A DNA stretch of 60,147 bases from a virus: positions 1-60,147 of the IMG/VR virus record IMGVR_UViG_3300017720_000006. The stretch is one strand, 5' to 3'. Numbering within the stretch: position 1 is the stretch's first letter; every line of letters starts with the position of its first letter. Below are positions 33,529 to 42,008 of this stretch, in pieces. The position numbers and the translations under genes were made by a program. The notes under the pieces were generated by a model. It was given only the letters and a program-made list of their open reading frames with translations, was not told the DNA's origin and did not search any database.

Positions 33529-34020
33529 CTATTCCTCATAGATAAAAACCCAGTTTCTTCTACCTGCTGGGTCTACATTTGTTCCTACTTCTATCATACC
33601 AAAATCTAAAAATACATCTCTACCTTTTTCATATGTTATTTCACACATCATGTTAGGACTATCGAATTGTTTTTCACAAAACTCTTTACCGATAGTAAGG
33701 TCATAGGTTGATGCTCCACCCTTGTAGGCATCAACCCACGATTGTCTACGAAACGCAGGGTAGCGATACTCTGTACCATCATCCCCTGTAAATACTTTAT
33801 TAGTACACAATGCATTTACGCCCACCATAACTTGCGGTTGCATACCAAGAACTGTGTCATATGTCATCATATACCACTGCTCTTTATCATAATGCGCTTC
33901 AAGATCTTGATAACAAGTTCCATTTCTTACAATAAAACCTTGTATTCTCAACTGAATAACTCTATAAAGTTCATCAGTTGTTAATTCATCATAGTGCTTT
34001 ATTACTGTAACTAAACTCAT
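33529..34020 (-). CDS. GNAT (ElaA-like) acetyltransferase
   Basis: 163 residues. The start IKHYDELTTDELYRVIQLRI, followed by QGFIVRNGTCYQDLEAHYD, closely follows ElaA-type GNAT proteins (F-D-E-L-S-x-x-E-L-Y-x-x-x-x-L-R-x-x-V-F). A recognisable acetyl-CoA pyrophosphate loop is not obvious: the expected R/Q-G-x-G-x-A region reads WVDAYKGGASTYDLTIGKEF. It may therefore be divergent or inactive. Four-base overlap with the polymerase downstream (ATGA type). Confidence 0.65.
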   Translation of the reverse strand: MSLVTVIKHYDELTTDELYRVIQLRIQGFIVRNGTCYQDLEAHYDKEQWYMMTYDTVLGMQPQVMVGVNALCTNKVFTGDDGTEYRYPAFRRQSWVDAYKGGASTYDLTIGKEFCEKQFDSPNMMCEITYEKGRDVFLDFGMIEVGTNVDPAGRRNWVFIYEE

Positions 34021-36278
34021 AGTCCGTATAATTTCTCAAACTTACCTAGTGAGTAATCATCAGCAACATCAAAGTCACATCCAACAGGGGCGTCAGGTAT
34101 TGACAGTCCTCTATCTTTCTGAATAAACTCTTTTAGTTTAGCACTATATAGTTCTATCTCATCTTCTGGAACTTCAGCAAGTATGGAGTCATGCACTAGC
34201 GCAAATATTTTTGCTTTCATGCCAGTCTTACGAATATACTTCTGTGTATCTATCGCACCAAGCAAGTTGATGTCAGATGATACAGACTGCACAAGTGCAT
34301 TTACTCCAGACCTTACTTCGTGAGCAGCGATTCCCTTGTCTTGCGAGAATACATTTGGTAATCTTCTCTTTCTTCCGAAATGAGAATAAATGAAACCATT
34401 TGCTTGAATGAACTTCTGCATGTTGTTCAACCATTCTCGCAGTTTAGGGAAAGCCTCAAAGTAATCTTTGATAACATATTGAGCTTCTTGCATACTAAAT
34501 ACACTTCCACTATCCTTAGTTACCTGCTCACTAATTTTCTTCGGGCCAGCTCCGTACATGATACCAAAGGTAACTGCCTTCGCTTGTTGTCTTTTGTCTC
34601 CATATAACTCTGCAACTTGTTCTACTTCACAAGGAAGTCTGAACACTTGCTTTGCAATCGTACTATGGAAGTTTCCTCCAGACTTAAACACATTCATTAG
34701 ACCTTTATCATTTGCAAGTACAGCCGCACAATATACTTCTGCGGTTGTCAAGTCCATGGCAACTATCTTATGACCCGCCTTTGCCTTGATACAACCCTTT
34801 ACTGTAGGATTGTCTCTTGGAAGCTGTTGCATGTTTAGTTTACCACTTGATGAAAGTCTGCCCGAAGTTGTACCATGAAGGTTGAAATTCGTCCTAAGTC
34901 GCCTGTCCTTGTCCAAGTTAGGTATAATTTTATCAAGATATGTATTCTTAATTTTAACCTTTTGACGAATTTCAAGAATGTGTTTTGGTACTTCGTGTTG
35001 TTCTGCTAGTATACCCAATACTTCCGCATCAGTACTATCAGCACCAGTACCCGTTTTCTTACCCGTTGGGGCTAAGCCTATGTAGTCAAACAATAGACTT
35101 CGTAATTGAACTGTAGAGTTAGGATTGAACCCACCCTTTGCAGCTATAAATGCTTTGACCTCTGGGAAAGCTTGAAGTGCATCAACTGCAGCTTGTATAT
35201 CTTCTCCCATTCTCTTTTGCCCAAACTCTAGTCGAGTCTTATCAAAAGGTACGCCATTGGATTCTACATCTTTTAAGAATCGAACACCCTCTATAAGAAT
35301 ATTCTTGTAAACCCAATATAGTTTTTCATTCTTCAATATAGCACTCTCAAATTTTTCAAACAATAAGAAAGTAACTACAGCATCCATTGCAGCATAGTTC
35401 TTCATTACCTCAAAGGGTATCAAATCATAACTGAAACTAGCTTTAAGTATTCCTGTGCGTTTCAAATAATCTTTGATATAGTTGTCGAGTTCTGCCTCGT
35501 AATCTCCATAGTCTGTATGCTTAATAGCAAGTTGTTTCAAACCATGCGTACCAGGATTCTCGTCAAACATATAGTGCATAAGCATAGTATCTTCAAAGTG
35601 TGGAAACTCAAAGTTGAAATGATACTCAAACCACTGCAAGTCAAACTTACTGTTGTGAAATACAACTCGTTTCTTGCTGAATAGTGTTTGCATCATTTGT
35701 TCTGCTTTTTCATCTATACACTCTGTATCTACATATACACCATGTTCTTTTTTGTATGACATAGAGAAACCAAGCATATAGCCATCACGGCAATATAGTG
35801 CTGATGTCTCGGAGTCAAGTGCAACGAAATCATTTGGATGGTCTAGCGCATCTTGTAGGTACGCATGAAGCTGTTCTGAATCTTGTATACCAAAGCATCT
35901 ATCTTCGCCTAAGGATTTCTGTGTAAGCTCTCCGCTTACATATCCCGATATACTCTCAACGGCTTCCTCGAATGACTTCTTTGCCTCTGGTCTGAACTTA
36001 ATCATTGCAGGGTTTATCAAAGCCAAAAATCTATCATCAATTATTTTTCCATTGTACTCTGTTATTGATGTCTTTTTAGTGAAATGTTTGAAAGGCTCTG
36101 AACCTACAAGAATGAGCCATTCGTACGAATCGATATCGATTTCAATATCAACATCTCTTTTCAAAATTTTCTGTTTTGAACTATCTGAACATAACGCAAA
36201 TCTGTCATGCTCAAAGTCAAAGTACTTATCATAGTTAGTACTTGACATTGTCTTTTCTATTATTGCTACATTAGCCAT
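34017..36278 (-). CDS. Family A DNA polymerase with 3'-5' proofreading domain
   Basis: 753 residues. The exonuclease domain has FVALDSETSALYCRDGYM (DxE), VVFHNSKFDLQWFEYHF and YAAMDAVVTFLLF (YxxxD). Polymerase motifs: VAMDLTTAEVYCAAVL (motif A), KRQQAKAVTFGIMYGAGPKK (motif B) and FALVHDSILAEVP (motif C, HDS). The residue aligned with E. coli Pol I 762 is Phe. There is no 5'-nuclease domain; that is the separate gene at 20534-21391. It is the replicative polymerase of the phage and follows the primase with eight bases of overlap. Confidence 0.96.
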   Translation of the reverse strand: MANVAIIEKTMSSTNYDKYFDFEHDRFALCSDSSKQKILKRDVDIEIDIDSYEWLILVGSEPFKHFTKKTSITEYNGKIIDDRFLALINPAMIKFRPEAKKSFEEAVESISGYVSGELTQKSLGEDRCFGIQDSEQLHAYLQDALDHPNDFVALDSETSALYCRDGYMLGFSMSYKKEHGVYVDTECIDEKAEQMMQTLFSKKRVVFHNSKFDLQWFEYHFNFEFPHFEDTMLMHYMFDENPGTHGLKQLAIKHTDYGDYEAELDNYIKDYLKRTGILKASFSYDLIPFEVMKNYAAMDAVVTFLLFEKFESAILKNEKLYWVYKNILIEGVRFLKDVESNGVPFDKTRLEFGQKRMGEDIQAAVDALQAFPEVKAFIAAKGGFNPNSTVQLRSLLFDYIGLAPTGKKTGTGADSTDAEVLGILAEQHEVPKHILEIRQKVKIKNTYLDKIIPNLDKDRRLRTNFNLHGTTSGRLSSSGKLNMQQLPRDNPTVKGCIKAKAGHKIVAMDLTTAEVYCAAVLANDKGLMNVFKSGGNFHSTIAKQVFRLPCEVEQVAELYGDKRQQAKAVTFGIMYGAGPKKISEQVTKDSGSVFSMQEAQYVIKDYFEAFPKLREWLNNMQKFIQANGFIYSHFGRKRRLPNVFSQDKGIAAHEVRSGVNALVQSVSSDINLLGAIDTQKYIRKTGMKAKIFALVHDSILAEVPEDEIELYSAKLKEFIQKDRGLSIPDAPVGCDFDVADDYSLGKFEKLYGL

Positions 36279-37110
36279 ATAATTTTTCCTTTAATCTTTC
36301 TATTTCTGGTTTTGTTAAATTACCAGGGTCTACATTATCCCTTAGTTTTACTACTCTTGCTGAGAGCTCCAGTTTCTCAGCCAAGCCTTTGGCTTGCTCA
36401 GCAGCTTTTATACCCGCCTCATCCCCGTCAAACATAATGTCTAAGCCTTGAACACCTTGTAGTTTCAGCAGACTTAGTTTGACCCAATTCACTTGTTGTG
36501 TGCCAAATGTACACACTGTATTTTTGAGACCTTTATCCCAAAGGTTAAGAGCATCAAATATGCCCTCCACCAATATAACTCTATTCTGCATAGGTTTTAC
36601 TTTTGCTGGACAGAATGGCATTTCTACGCCATTCGGATAGATGTAATACTTCATTTGTGAGAAGTCATCTAAACTCCTACCTATCAGTGCGACTGTCTTG
36701 CCTCGAATGTCACGAATAGGAAAGATGATACGGTTCTCGAACTGGGGAGCACTCCATGTGAATGCATCCCATATTGCGAGAGTTTCCTCAGATATATTTC
36801 TGAGTCCGCCACCTTTCCACATCACTCGATCCTTTGGGAGTTGGATACCGACAGTTTCGCTTTTAACTTTATTGACCTTTTCTTTTATGCGGTGCATCTT
36901 CACTTCTAACGGTGATGCTGGTGCACCAAAATAACTAAATAGATTACCTTTGTAACCGCAAGAGAAACAATGGAATATGCCTGTAATTTTGTCCACCCTC
37001 ATTGATGGATTAGTGTCGTCATGCTCTGGGTTCAGACATGAGATTATTGCGTCTTTACCCGAAAGACGATAATCAATTCCTTTTTCTCTAAGAAGTTCTT
37101 CAGCTATCAT
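36271..37110 (-). CDS. DNA primase (zinc finger plus Toprim)
   Basis: 279 residues. AIISCLNPEHDDTNPSMRVD and IFHCFSCGYKGNLFSYFG form the CHC2-like zinc finger; the catalytic core has RIIFPIRDIRGKTVALIGRS, RVILVEGIFDAL (Toprim Glu) and GLDIMFDGDEAGIKAAEQ (Toprim DxD). No helicase domain is attached; the DnaB-like helicase is separate. ATG at 37110 lies 11 bases after the -10 box of promoter P3, so the mRNA would have a 5' leader of only about four bases. Confidence 0.93.
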   Translation of the reverse strand: MIAEELLREKGIDYRLSGKDAIISCLNPEHDDTNPSMRVDKITGIFHCFSCGYKGNLFSYFGAPASPLEVKMHRIKEKVNKVKSETVGIQLPKDRVMWKGGGLRNISEETLAIWDAFTWSAPQFENRIIFPIRDIRGKTVALIGRSLDDFSQMKYYIYPNGVEMPFCPAKVKPMQNRVILVEGIFDALNLWDKGLKNTVCTFGTQQVNWVKLSLLKLQGVQGLDIMFDGDEAGIKAAEQAKGLAEKLELSARVVKLRDNVDPGNLTKPEIERLKEKLYG

Positions 37111-37120
37111 AATTACATAT

Positions 37121-37160
37121 ATTATAACAAATTTTTAAGGATTTGTCAAGAAATATTTTC
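37121..37160 (-). promoter_or_regulatory. Promoter P3
   Basis: Minus strand: GAAAATATTTC-type upstream box (37160-37150), TTGACA (37149-37144), 17 bases, TATAAT (37126-37121). It drives the primase-polymerase unit down to 26881. The TGA within TTGACA ends the upstream DapF-like gene. The predicted transcript start near 37114 leaves almost no 5' leader before ATG 37110. Confidence 0.87.
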
Positions 37161-37640
37161 CGCCTCCATAGTCCAACTGTAATAATCCTTTTTGATTGTA
37201 TACTTACCGCCTCTGCAATATACATCCATAAATGTATTATTACCGAATAGTGCTGCAGATGCAGCTCCTGTTCCGCAACTAGGTACATAACCTACACCTT
37301 TTTCCCATACATCTACAAATATGTTGCCATCATATAAATCATGTACCATAATTTGATTCTGGTCTAATTCTGTGTCTATTGTCTCTACCCATGTATGCTC
37401 TATTATTTTATTGTTTCTACATATTTCTATAGTATTTGGTCGTGTTATTACTGGGGCTAGAAAAGTAATCTCTTTCTGCTCTGCTAACTCTGCATTGAAA
37501 CATACTTGTGCTTCGCTGCCATCAACATTCCATATTTGTTTTGTATTTATATTTTTCCATTGACAATACCCTTCATGATGTAAAGGATTTGTGTCTGCTA
37601 GAATTATTACTTGTCCGTTAACTTTGACTTGTGTTTCCAT
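37146..37640 (-). CDS. DapF-fold (diaminopimelate-epimerase-like) half-size protein
   Basis: 164 residues. GVGYVPSCGTGAASAALFGN carries the ACGTGA signature Cys loop of the DapF/PhzF-type epimerase fold, and FNAELAEQKEITFLAPVIT with VHDLYDGNIFVDVWEKG resembles the second DapF domain. Full enzymes have about 275 residues and two Cys bases; here only one domain is present, so epimerisation needs a partner or dimer. It ends at promoter P3. A role in cell-wall precursor handling is possible but unproven. Confidence 0.7.
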   Translation of the reverse strand: METQVKVNGQVIILADTNPLHHEGYCQWKNINTKQIWNVDGSEAQVCFNAELAEQKEITFLAPVITRPNTIEICRNNKIIEHTWVETIDTELDQNQIMVHDLYDGNIFVDVWEKGVGYVPSCGTGAASAALFGNNTFMDVYCRGGKYTIKKDYYSWTMEAENIS

Positions 37641-38086
37641 TCCAATTCATCTCCTAATCTTTCGTACTCCCTAAATTTTTCATCATTCTCATAGTACATA
37701 CTTTTCCATACTAATTCTGCCATTTGAAACCAAACAGCAACCGCTTTGTCTCTAAATTCTGTGTCGCCCCATAAATAATAATGTAGCCACCACTCTTTAT
37801 CAAATCTGCATACTCTTACTTCTTGTTCCCATAGTTCAGGTATCTCACTAAGCACTCTCAGTCTTTGACTTCCTGCAATCGGGTACCAGTTTGGCATACA
37901 TAAAAATGGAGAACGCACTCCTTCTTTCTTTAGTGCTTCTCTCAGTGGTTCATTGGGCGGAACATTTACTATATTCTCTTTTACTTTAGGTTGCTCTAGT
38001 AGCCACCCTATCTTTCTTACATACCAAGTATGTGGTGCTAGAGGTACTAGTTCTGCAGTTTCTCTACTTACTCTGTCATCTGCCAT
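37607..38086 (-). CDS. ParB/sulfiredoxin-fold protein
   Basis: 159 residues. VPPNEPLREALKKEGVRSPF and LCMPNWYPIAGSQRLRVLSE give the G-x-x-x-P and (G)SQRLRAL pattern of the ParB-like nuclease/CTPase fold; the R-R or GxxRxxA motif reads GSQRLRV. The C-terminal half (EWWLHYYLWGDTEFRDKAVA) is aromatic and not recognised. A second protein with the same core layout is at 53529-53915. It overlaps the sulfotransferase (19 bases) and DapF-like (34 bases) genes. Confidence 0.62.
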   Translation of the reverse strand: MADDRVSRETAELVPLAPHTWYVRKIGWLLEQPKVKENIVNVPPNEPLREALKKEGVRSPFLCMPNWYPIAGSQRLRVLSEIPELWEQEVRVCRFDKEWWLHYYLWGDTEFRDKAVAVWFQMAELVWKSMYYENDEKFREYERLGDELEWKHKSKLTDK

Positions 38087-38721
38087 CTTTCAAAATCCTT
38101 CCTGTAGTATTCGTAAATTAATTTCATTACATACTCTTTATCATACCCTGCTAGTTGTGTTATAGAGGCATGATGATTGTTTCTTATTATTCCTAGAGCT
38201 TTCCAAATAGTGTGGTCTTCTAGTCTATGCACTTCTACTTCTGGTTCTCTGTAGTATGTCCATGCTGGTAAATACATCACATGGTAACTGCCCATACGAA
38301 CTAAACTTTTTTCAAATACATCTAAGTTCTGTATAGTACCGAAGTATGCCCCATTCTCTAGGGACTGTATTGCTTTCTTTGTCCAAGTTATAATATCCCA
38401 GTCTACTATAAAGCCTTCATCACAAGCGTGTTTATAAAGACTTTCCCATCTTGTGAGAGGGTTTCTTATTACAGTATAATACTTATAGTTTGGGTACTGT
38501 ATTGCTAACTGGTCGTAGGTTGCGTGTATATTGTTAAATACTGTTCCTTTTGTTCTGTTGTCTATTCCCTCTCTAATAAAATCGGCATTTAATCCTACTT
38601 GCCAATTTCTATGTTGGAATAAAAATTTTTTGTCTTGTTGAGCTAACCATGCTCTTGTTATTGATATACCTCCGCATTTAGGTATATGTACATAACACCA
38701 TTTCTTATCATGTGCGACCAC
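38068..38721 (-). CDS. Sulfotransferase
   Basis: 217 residues, GTG start. CYVHIPKCGGISITRAWLAQ (residues 8-27) is the 5'-phosphosulfate-binding loop (H-x-P-K-C/T-G-G-x-S/T); YKYYTVIRNPLTRWESLYKH is the 3'-phosphate-binding motif (R-N-P-x-x-R-x-x-S). It would move a sulfuryl group from PAPS to a sugar, lipid or protein. Together with the APS-kinase-like fusion at 32.5-33.2 kb it suggests a sulfation activity. The upstream small gene overlaps its start by 14 bases. Confidence 0.85.
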   Translation of the reverse strand: MVAHDKKWCYVHIPKCGGISITRAWLAQQDKKFLFQHRNWQVGLNADFIREGIDNRTKGTVFNNIHATYDQLAIQYPNYKYYTVIRNPLTRWESLYKHACDEGFIVDWDIITWTKKAIQSLENGAYFGTIQNLDVFEKSLVRMGSYHVMYLPAWTYYREPEVEVHRLEDHTIWKALGIIRNNHHASITQLAGYDKEYVMKLIYEYYRKDFERWQMTE

Positions 38722-38875
38722 TTAATATATCCTCCATCATTTCTTCATAGATAGGTCTGAACTCCTCTAGTGTTGGATATGCTAAATATACTGTGCTTTC
38801 TTGGTTGCTATATACTATTTCTGCACAATGAATGTGCCATGCGTCTTCAAGTTGTTTTTCTGTGTATAATATCAT
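38708..38875 (-). CDS. Small acidic protein (55 aa), unknown
   Basis: ATG at 38875 overlaps the helicase stop (ATGA), and TGA at 38710-38708 lies just inside the sulfotransferase gene. The product starts ILYTEKQLEDAWHIHCAEIV and ends EEFRPIYEEMMEDILSGRT. Similar short proteins starting MILYTE-x-Q-L-E-x-A-W are familiar from marine phages. Function unknown. The perfect coupling on both sides supports a real gene. Confidence 0.68.
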   Translation of the reverse strand: MILYTEKQLEDAWHIHCAEIVYSNQESTVYLAYPTLEEFRPIYEEMMEDILSGRT

Positions 38876-40233
38876 AGATCGTATGTATCTTCCCCTGTTG
38901 TCATTGCTTCTTTCATTTCTGACTTTTCATCTGGGTCAAGGGCAGTGTGAGGCCCAATCTTTAAGGTTTCCCAGTTCATTTCTGAGGTGAAGTTTTCTGC
39001 TGCTCCACTTCTCATCTTATCACACTTAAACTTAATACAAGGTTCTTCGTCTCCCCAATGCTGTATGCTGTAAGCAGCATCAACAGCATCCAAGATTCCT
39101 TTTGAGAATCTTGCCTCTCCTTTCTCATTAGTCTGAAAAGCGGAGAGAACTAGAACTTTGCTCTCTTGTGCGAGAGATTTGAGACCTTTTGAGATCTCGA
39201 TTTGCTCGGTCCAATCATACTGACCTGAACGATTTGGTGCGTTATGGCGTTTCACTTGGTTTAGATAGTCCACTATGACCACGCCCAAGTTTGGTAACTG
39301 GACTTGCTTTTGTCTTACTACGCTAATAATTTTCGCTAAAGTAAGTGATGGGTCGTAATGAATATCTATGAGAGGTTGTCCTTCTTTCAGTCTGTTTCTA
39401 CTAAGTTCATAATGGAACTTGTCGAAATCTTGGTGGTCTTGCCACTTACTGTAGACTTCTTCTCCTGAATTGAATCTAGCAGCCCACCATTGAGCAACTT
39501 TATCCCACTCCATTGGAGAAAGATTCTTTGCTTTGATTCGCTTACTAGGAACACCTGTCTGAATACCACAGATTCTCTGCAACATTTGTCTAGTGTCCAT
39601 TTCAATAGTAAAGTATAGTGCTGATTTGCCCTTATCTTGGGCAGCAGCTGCCACGTTACAACAGGTAAAGGACTTACCTCCACCACGCTGTCCACCGATA
39701 ACTACCAAGTCTTTGGGAGAGAATGTATAGTCCAGGTCGTATTCTTGATTGAGCCCGAGCGGTAAAAACTTTGCTAAGTCCTCATCACTATCGAAAAGCT
39801 CTACAGTTTCCATGTTGTCAGCTTCGTCGTTGGTGTCAACGCTATCTTCCACTTGCACAACAATTTCTTGTAGTAGGTCTATGTTTTCTCTAGCATCTGA
39901 TATAGCTACTTGTGTGTCAACATAGTTTTCGATTTTCGATAATATCTCGGATTGAGTAAATTGATTTTTCAGATAGTCTAATAGAATTATAGACTCGACA
40001 TCTGTTTCAACTGTTTCGATTGCATATATTTTTTCTTGTAAATCACGCGAACGGACTTCTAGCTTTAAATCTTCAAAGCTAGGTAAATCGTTATACTTGT
40101 GAACATGTTTGTCTACTATTCGCCACAGTTTTCGGTACTCACCTTCTGGGAAATAGTGTTCTTTCAGACCATTCCAAGTCTCAAAGTCGCCATTCGCAAG
40201 TATTTGTTTGAGTAATGCACTCTCTAAAGTCAA
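38872..40233 (-). CDS. Replicative DNA helicase (DnaB/gp41-type)
   Basis: 453 residues, TTG start at 40233 preceded by GGGAGAG. The N-terminal helical domain (about 1-140) is followed by the RecA core: LVVIGGQRGGGKSFTCCNVA (Walker A), SALYFTIEMDTRQMLQRICG (H1a), GVVIVDYLNQVKRHN (Walker B) and SKVLVLSAFQTN (H3). It ends in an acidic tail (SEMKEAMTTGEDTYDL). It unwinds the fork with the separate primase. It lies after a terminator, so expression must come from read-through or an unseen promoter. Confidence 0.93.
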   Translation of the reverse strand: MTLESALLKQILANGDFETWNGLKEHYFPEGEYRKLWRIVDKHVHKYNDLPSFEDLKLEVRSRDLQEKIYAIETVETDVESIILLDYLKNQFTQSEILSKIENYVDTQVAISDARENIDLLQEIVVQVEDSVDTNDEADNMETVELFDSDEDLAKFLPLGLNQEYDLDYTFSPKDLVVIGGQRGGGKSFTCCNVAAAAQDKGKSALYFTIEMDTRQMLQRICGIQTGVPSKRIKAKNLSPMEWDKVAQWWAARFNSGEEVYSKWQDHQDFDKFHYELSRNRLKEGQPLIDIHYDPSLTLAKIISVVRQKQVQLPNLGVVIVDYLNQVKRHNAPNRSGQYDWTEQIEISKGLKSLAQESKVLVLSAFQTNEKGEARFSKGILDAVDAAYSIQHWGDEEPCIKFKCDKMRSGAAENFTSEMNWETLKIGPHTALDPDEKSEMKEAMTTGEDTYDL

Positions 40234-40265
40234 TCTGTCTCTCCCAAAACAAAGTTAATATATAC

Positions 40266-40303
40266 AAAAAAGGCGAGGCAATCCATAGATGAACTGCTCG
40301 CCT
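40266..40303 (-). terminator. Rho-independent terminator
   Basis: Read on the minus strand: a seven-base stem AGGCGAG (40303-40297) and CTCGCCT (40277-40271) with a 19-base loop, followed by a run of T (40271-40266). It lies 15 bases after the stop of the repeat helix-turn-helix gene and before the helicase, splitting the P4 unit. Confidence 0.82.
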
Positions 40304-40317
40304 CGGATAGAAATAGT

Positions 40318-41034
40318 TTAGCCTATTTCTTTTTTAGCAGCGCCGTTATAGTCCGCACACTGTAAGCCTCTTCTAGTAAGCATTGTTTTCACGCCTCTTA
40401 CTGTTTTGCCGATTTCATCAGCAATTTCTTCAACAGTCATGCCGTCAATGTCGACACCTGCTAAAGGATCAGCTTTGCTTGAACCTTTGGTTTCTTTCTG
40501 CTTAGGAATAGCATTGATTTCTCCTGCTCTGAGAAGAGATAATGCTTTACCTCTGATTGAGTTTACACTTCTGCCTAGGGCTTCAGCGATGTCCTCAATA
40601 AATGCACCATCATTTACTAATGATACAAATTGCCCTTCTTCTTCCTCGTTGTAAGACTTAACAGTCTCAACTTTAGGTGCAGGTTTAACATGTTCTGTTA
40701 ACTGCATAGAAAGGATTTTTCCTTGAATTGACTTCGCACTAAAGTGTCCGCCTTCAAAGTTTCCAGCAATTTCAGCATATGTGTATACGCCAGAATTGTC
40801 TTGCACGAATGTGCTTAATGTAGCTTCTTGCTCATCTGAGAATGATTTAGAAGCTGAAGCTGAAGCTAGTTCAACCTCGAAACCCATTTTTCTGAGTTTA
40901 GAAGAAACACTTCTTACAGATGTTTCTAACTCATCAGCTGCGTTAGCAACTGTGTTTTGTGAGATAGGTGACTCACTTCCAACGAAATCAACTAATTGTT
41001 GAGTTCTTTCGTCTGTCCATTTAGGTAATGCCAT
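40318..41034 (-). CDS. Repeat helix-turn-helix DNA-binding protein
   Basis: 238 residues with four imperfect helix-turn-helix units: residues about 5-52 (WTDERTQQLV...TSVRSVSSKLRKMG), 64-110 (FSDEQEATLSTFV...SAKSIQGKILSMQL), 128-168 (DIAEALGRSVNSIRGKALSL) and 199-228 (EIADEIGKTVRGVKTMLTRR). The spacing resembles SANT/Myb-like or resolvase-like HTH units. It is probably a DNA-organising or transcription-regulating protein. It directly precedes a terminator, which suggests high expression from P4. The unit is shared with the protein at 49321-49671. Confidence 0.75.
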   Translation of the reverse strand: MALPKWTDERTQQLVDFVGSESPISQNTVANAADELETSVRSVSSKLRKMGFEVELASASASKSFSDEQEATLSTFVQDNSGVYTYAEIAGNFEGGHFSAKSIQGKILSMQLTEHVKPAPKVETVKSYNEEEEGQFVSLVNDGAFIEDIAEALGRSVNSIRGKALSLLRAGEINAIPKQKETKGSSKADPLAGVDIDGMTVEEIADEIGKTVRGVKTMLTRRGLQCADYNGAAKKEIG

Positions 41035-41794
41035 TTTTATTTTCCTCTATCAAATGTTTAATATTACTTATTATTATAACACCTCGGTCACGAGCTGTCG
41101 TTGTTTTTGCTGACTCGATTCCACTCTCATTTATAAGATGAGTGCAGTCCTTTGTCAACGAACTCTTTACTGTAAAACCATATTCATTTAGAACTTTAGT
41201 GGCGTGTGCCTTAGTCGAATATGACTTTAACTTACCTGATATGCAAACAACTCCTATGACCTCTTTTTTTCTAATTACTTTATTATTCCATTTGAAAGGT
41301 AGTGTTGTCAAGTATTGATTAGGGTAGAATTCAGTTTCTAACCACTGAATTAAGTTAGCCGATGCTTTTGGTCCGATACCTGCTTCAGTACAACTTTTCT
41401 CGCTAATATCTTCGATGTGTGATATTCTATCGCATAATTTTTGAGAAGCCGACCGACCAATAAGGGGTATGCTGAAAGCTGGTATAATATCAACCAACTT
41501 ACTTTGTTTTGATTTCTCAATCTCGACAAAGAGTTTCTCAGCTAACTTTGTACTTCCTAATCTTTCTCTTATTTCAGATACTGTTAGTTCGTAAAGTTCT
41601 GCATAGTCTTCGATTTGCAACTTGTTAAGAGTTGCAGGTCCGAGTCCTTTTATCTTAAGAGTCGAAGCAAAGTGTTCTACTTTTTTATCCCACTGTGCTG
41701 GACAAGTAATGTCCTCACAAAATAACTGGTCATTGCGGTATACTAATATACTAGCGCAACAAGGACAGTTAGTCGGTGGTATAATCTGTTTCAC
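41021..41794 (-). CDS. NAD+-dependent DNA ligase, C-terminal half (zinc finger, HhH, BRCT)
   Basis: 257 residues, GTG start with GGAGAG upstream. TNCPCCASILVYRNDQLFCE with the later Cys of DITCPAQWD is the four-Cys zinc finger; FASTLKIKGLGPATLNKLQI and GIGPKASANLIQWL are helix-hairpin-helix units; VIGVVCISGKLKSYSTKAHA through CTHLINESG is a BRCT domain. Adenylation and OB domains are missing; they are encoded at 47649-48590. Together the two make a full LigA. Such a split ligase is known in T5. Confidence 0.9.
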   Translation of the reverse strand: MKQIIPPTNCPCCASILVYRNDQLFCEDITCPAQWDKKVEHFASTLKIKGLGPATLNKLQIEDYAELYELTVSEIRERLGSTKLAEKLFVEIEKSKQSKLVDIIPAFSIPLIGRSASQKLCDRISHIEDISEKSCTEAGIGPKASANLIQWLETEFYPNQYLTTLPFKWNNKVIRKKEVIGVVCISGKLKSYSTKAHATKVLNEYGFTVKSSLTKDCTHLINESGIESAKTTTARDRGVIIISNIKHLIEENKNGIT

Positions 41795-41822
41795 TTAGCT
41801 TCTCTCTCCAAAATATAGATAT

Positions 41823-41862
41823 ATTATAGACGATTTTTGAGCTGCTGTCAAGAACTATTTTT
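41823..41862 (-). promoter_or_regulatory. Promoter P4
   Basis: Minus strand: AAAAATAGTTC (41862-41852), TTGACA (41851-41846), 17 bases, TATAAT (41828-41823). The predicted start near 41816 gives a leader of about 22 bases with GGAGAG before the GTG start of the ligase C-half. It drives that gene and the repeat helix-turn-helix gene up to the terminator. Confidence 0.88.
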
Positions 41863-41894
41863 TGAGTGCTAGATACGATTTTTTGGGACAAAAT

Positions 41895-42008
41895 TTAATT
41901 GTCCTCGCCTTCATAAATGTGAGTGTCCTCAACCATGTTGCGGTTCTCCCACTGCCAGCACAAAGCTTTCCATTTCTTAACTAAAGACTTTATCCAGTTT
42001 TTTATCAT
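41895..42008 (-). CDS. Small basic/aromatic protein (37 aa)
   Basis: ATG 42008 is preceded by GGAG (GGAGATATATATG) and lies inside the end of the SGNH-like gene; TAA at 41897-41895 is 33 bases before promoter P4. The product starts IKNWIKSLVKKWKALCWQWE, an amphipathic basic helix, and ends in an acidic tail (VEDTHIYEGEDN). It resembles the 39-aa protein at 22464-22583 in layout. No known family; real gene likely but not certain. Confidence 0.55.
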   Translation of the reverse strand: MIKNWIKSLVKKWKALCWQWENRNMVEDTHIYEGEDN

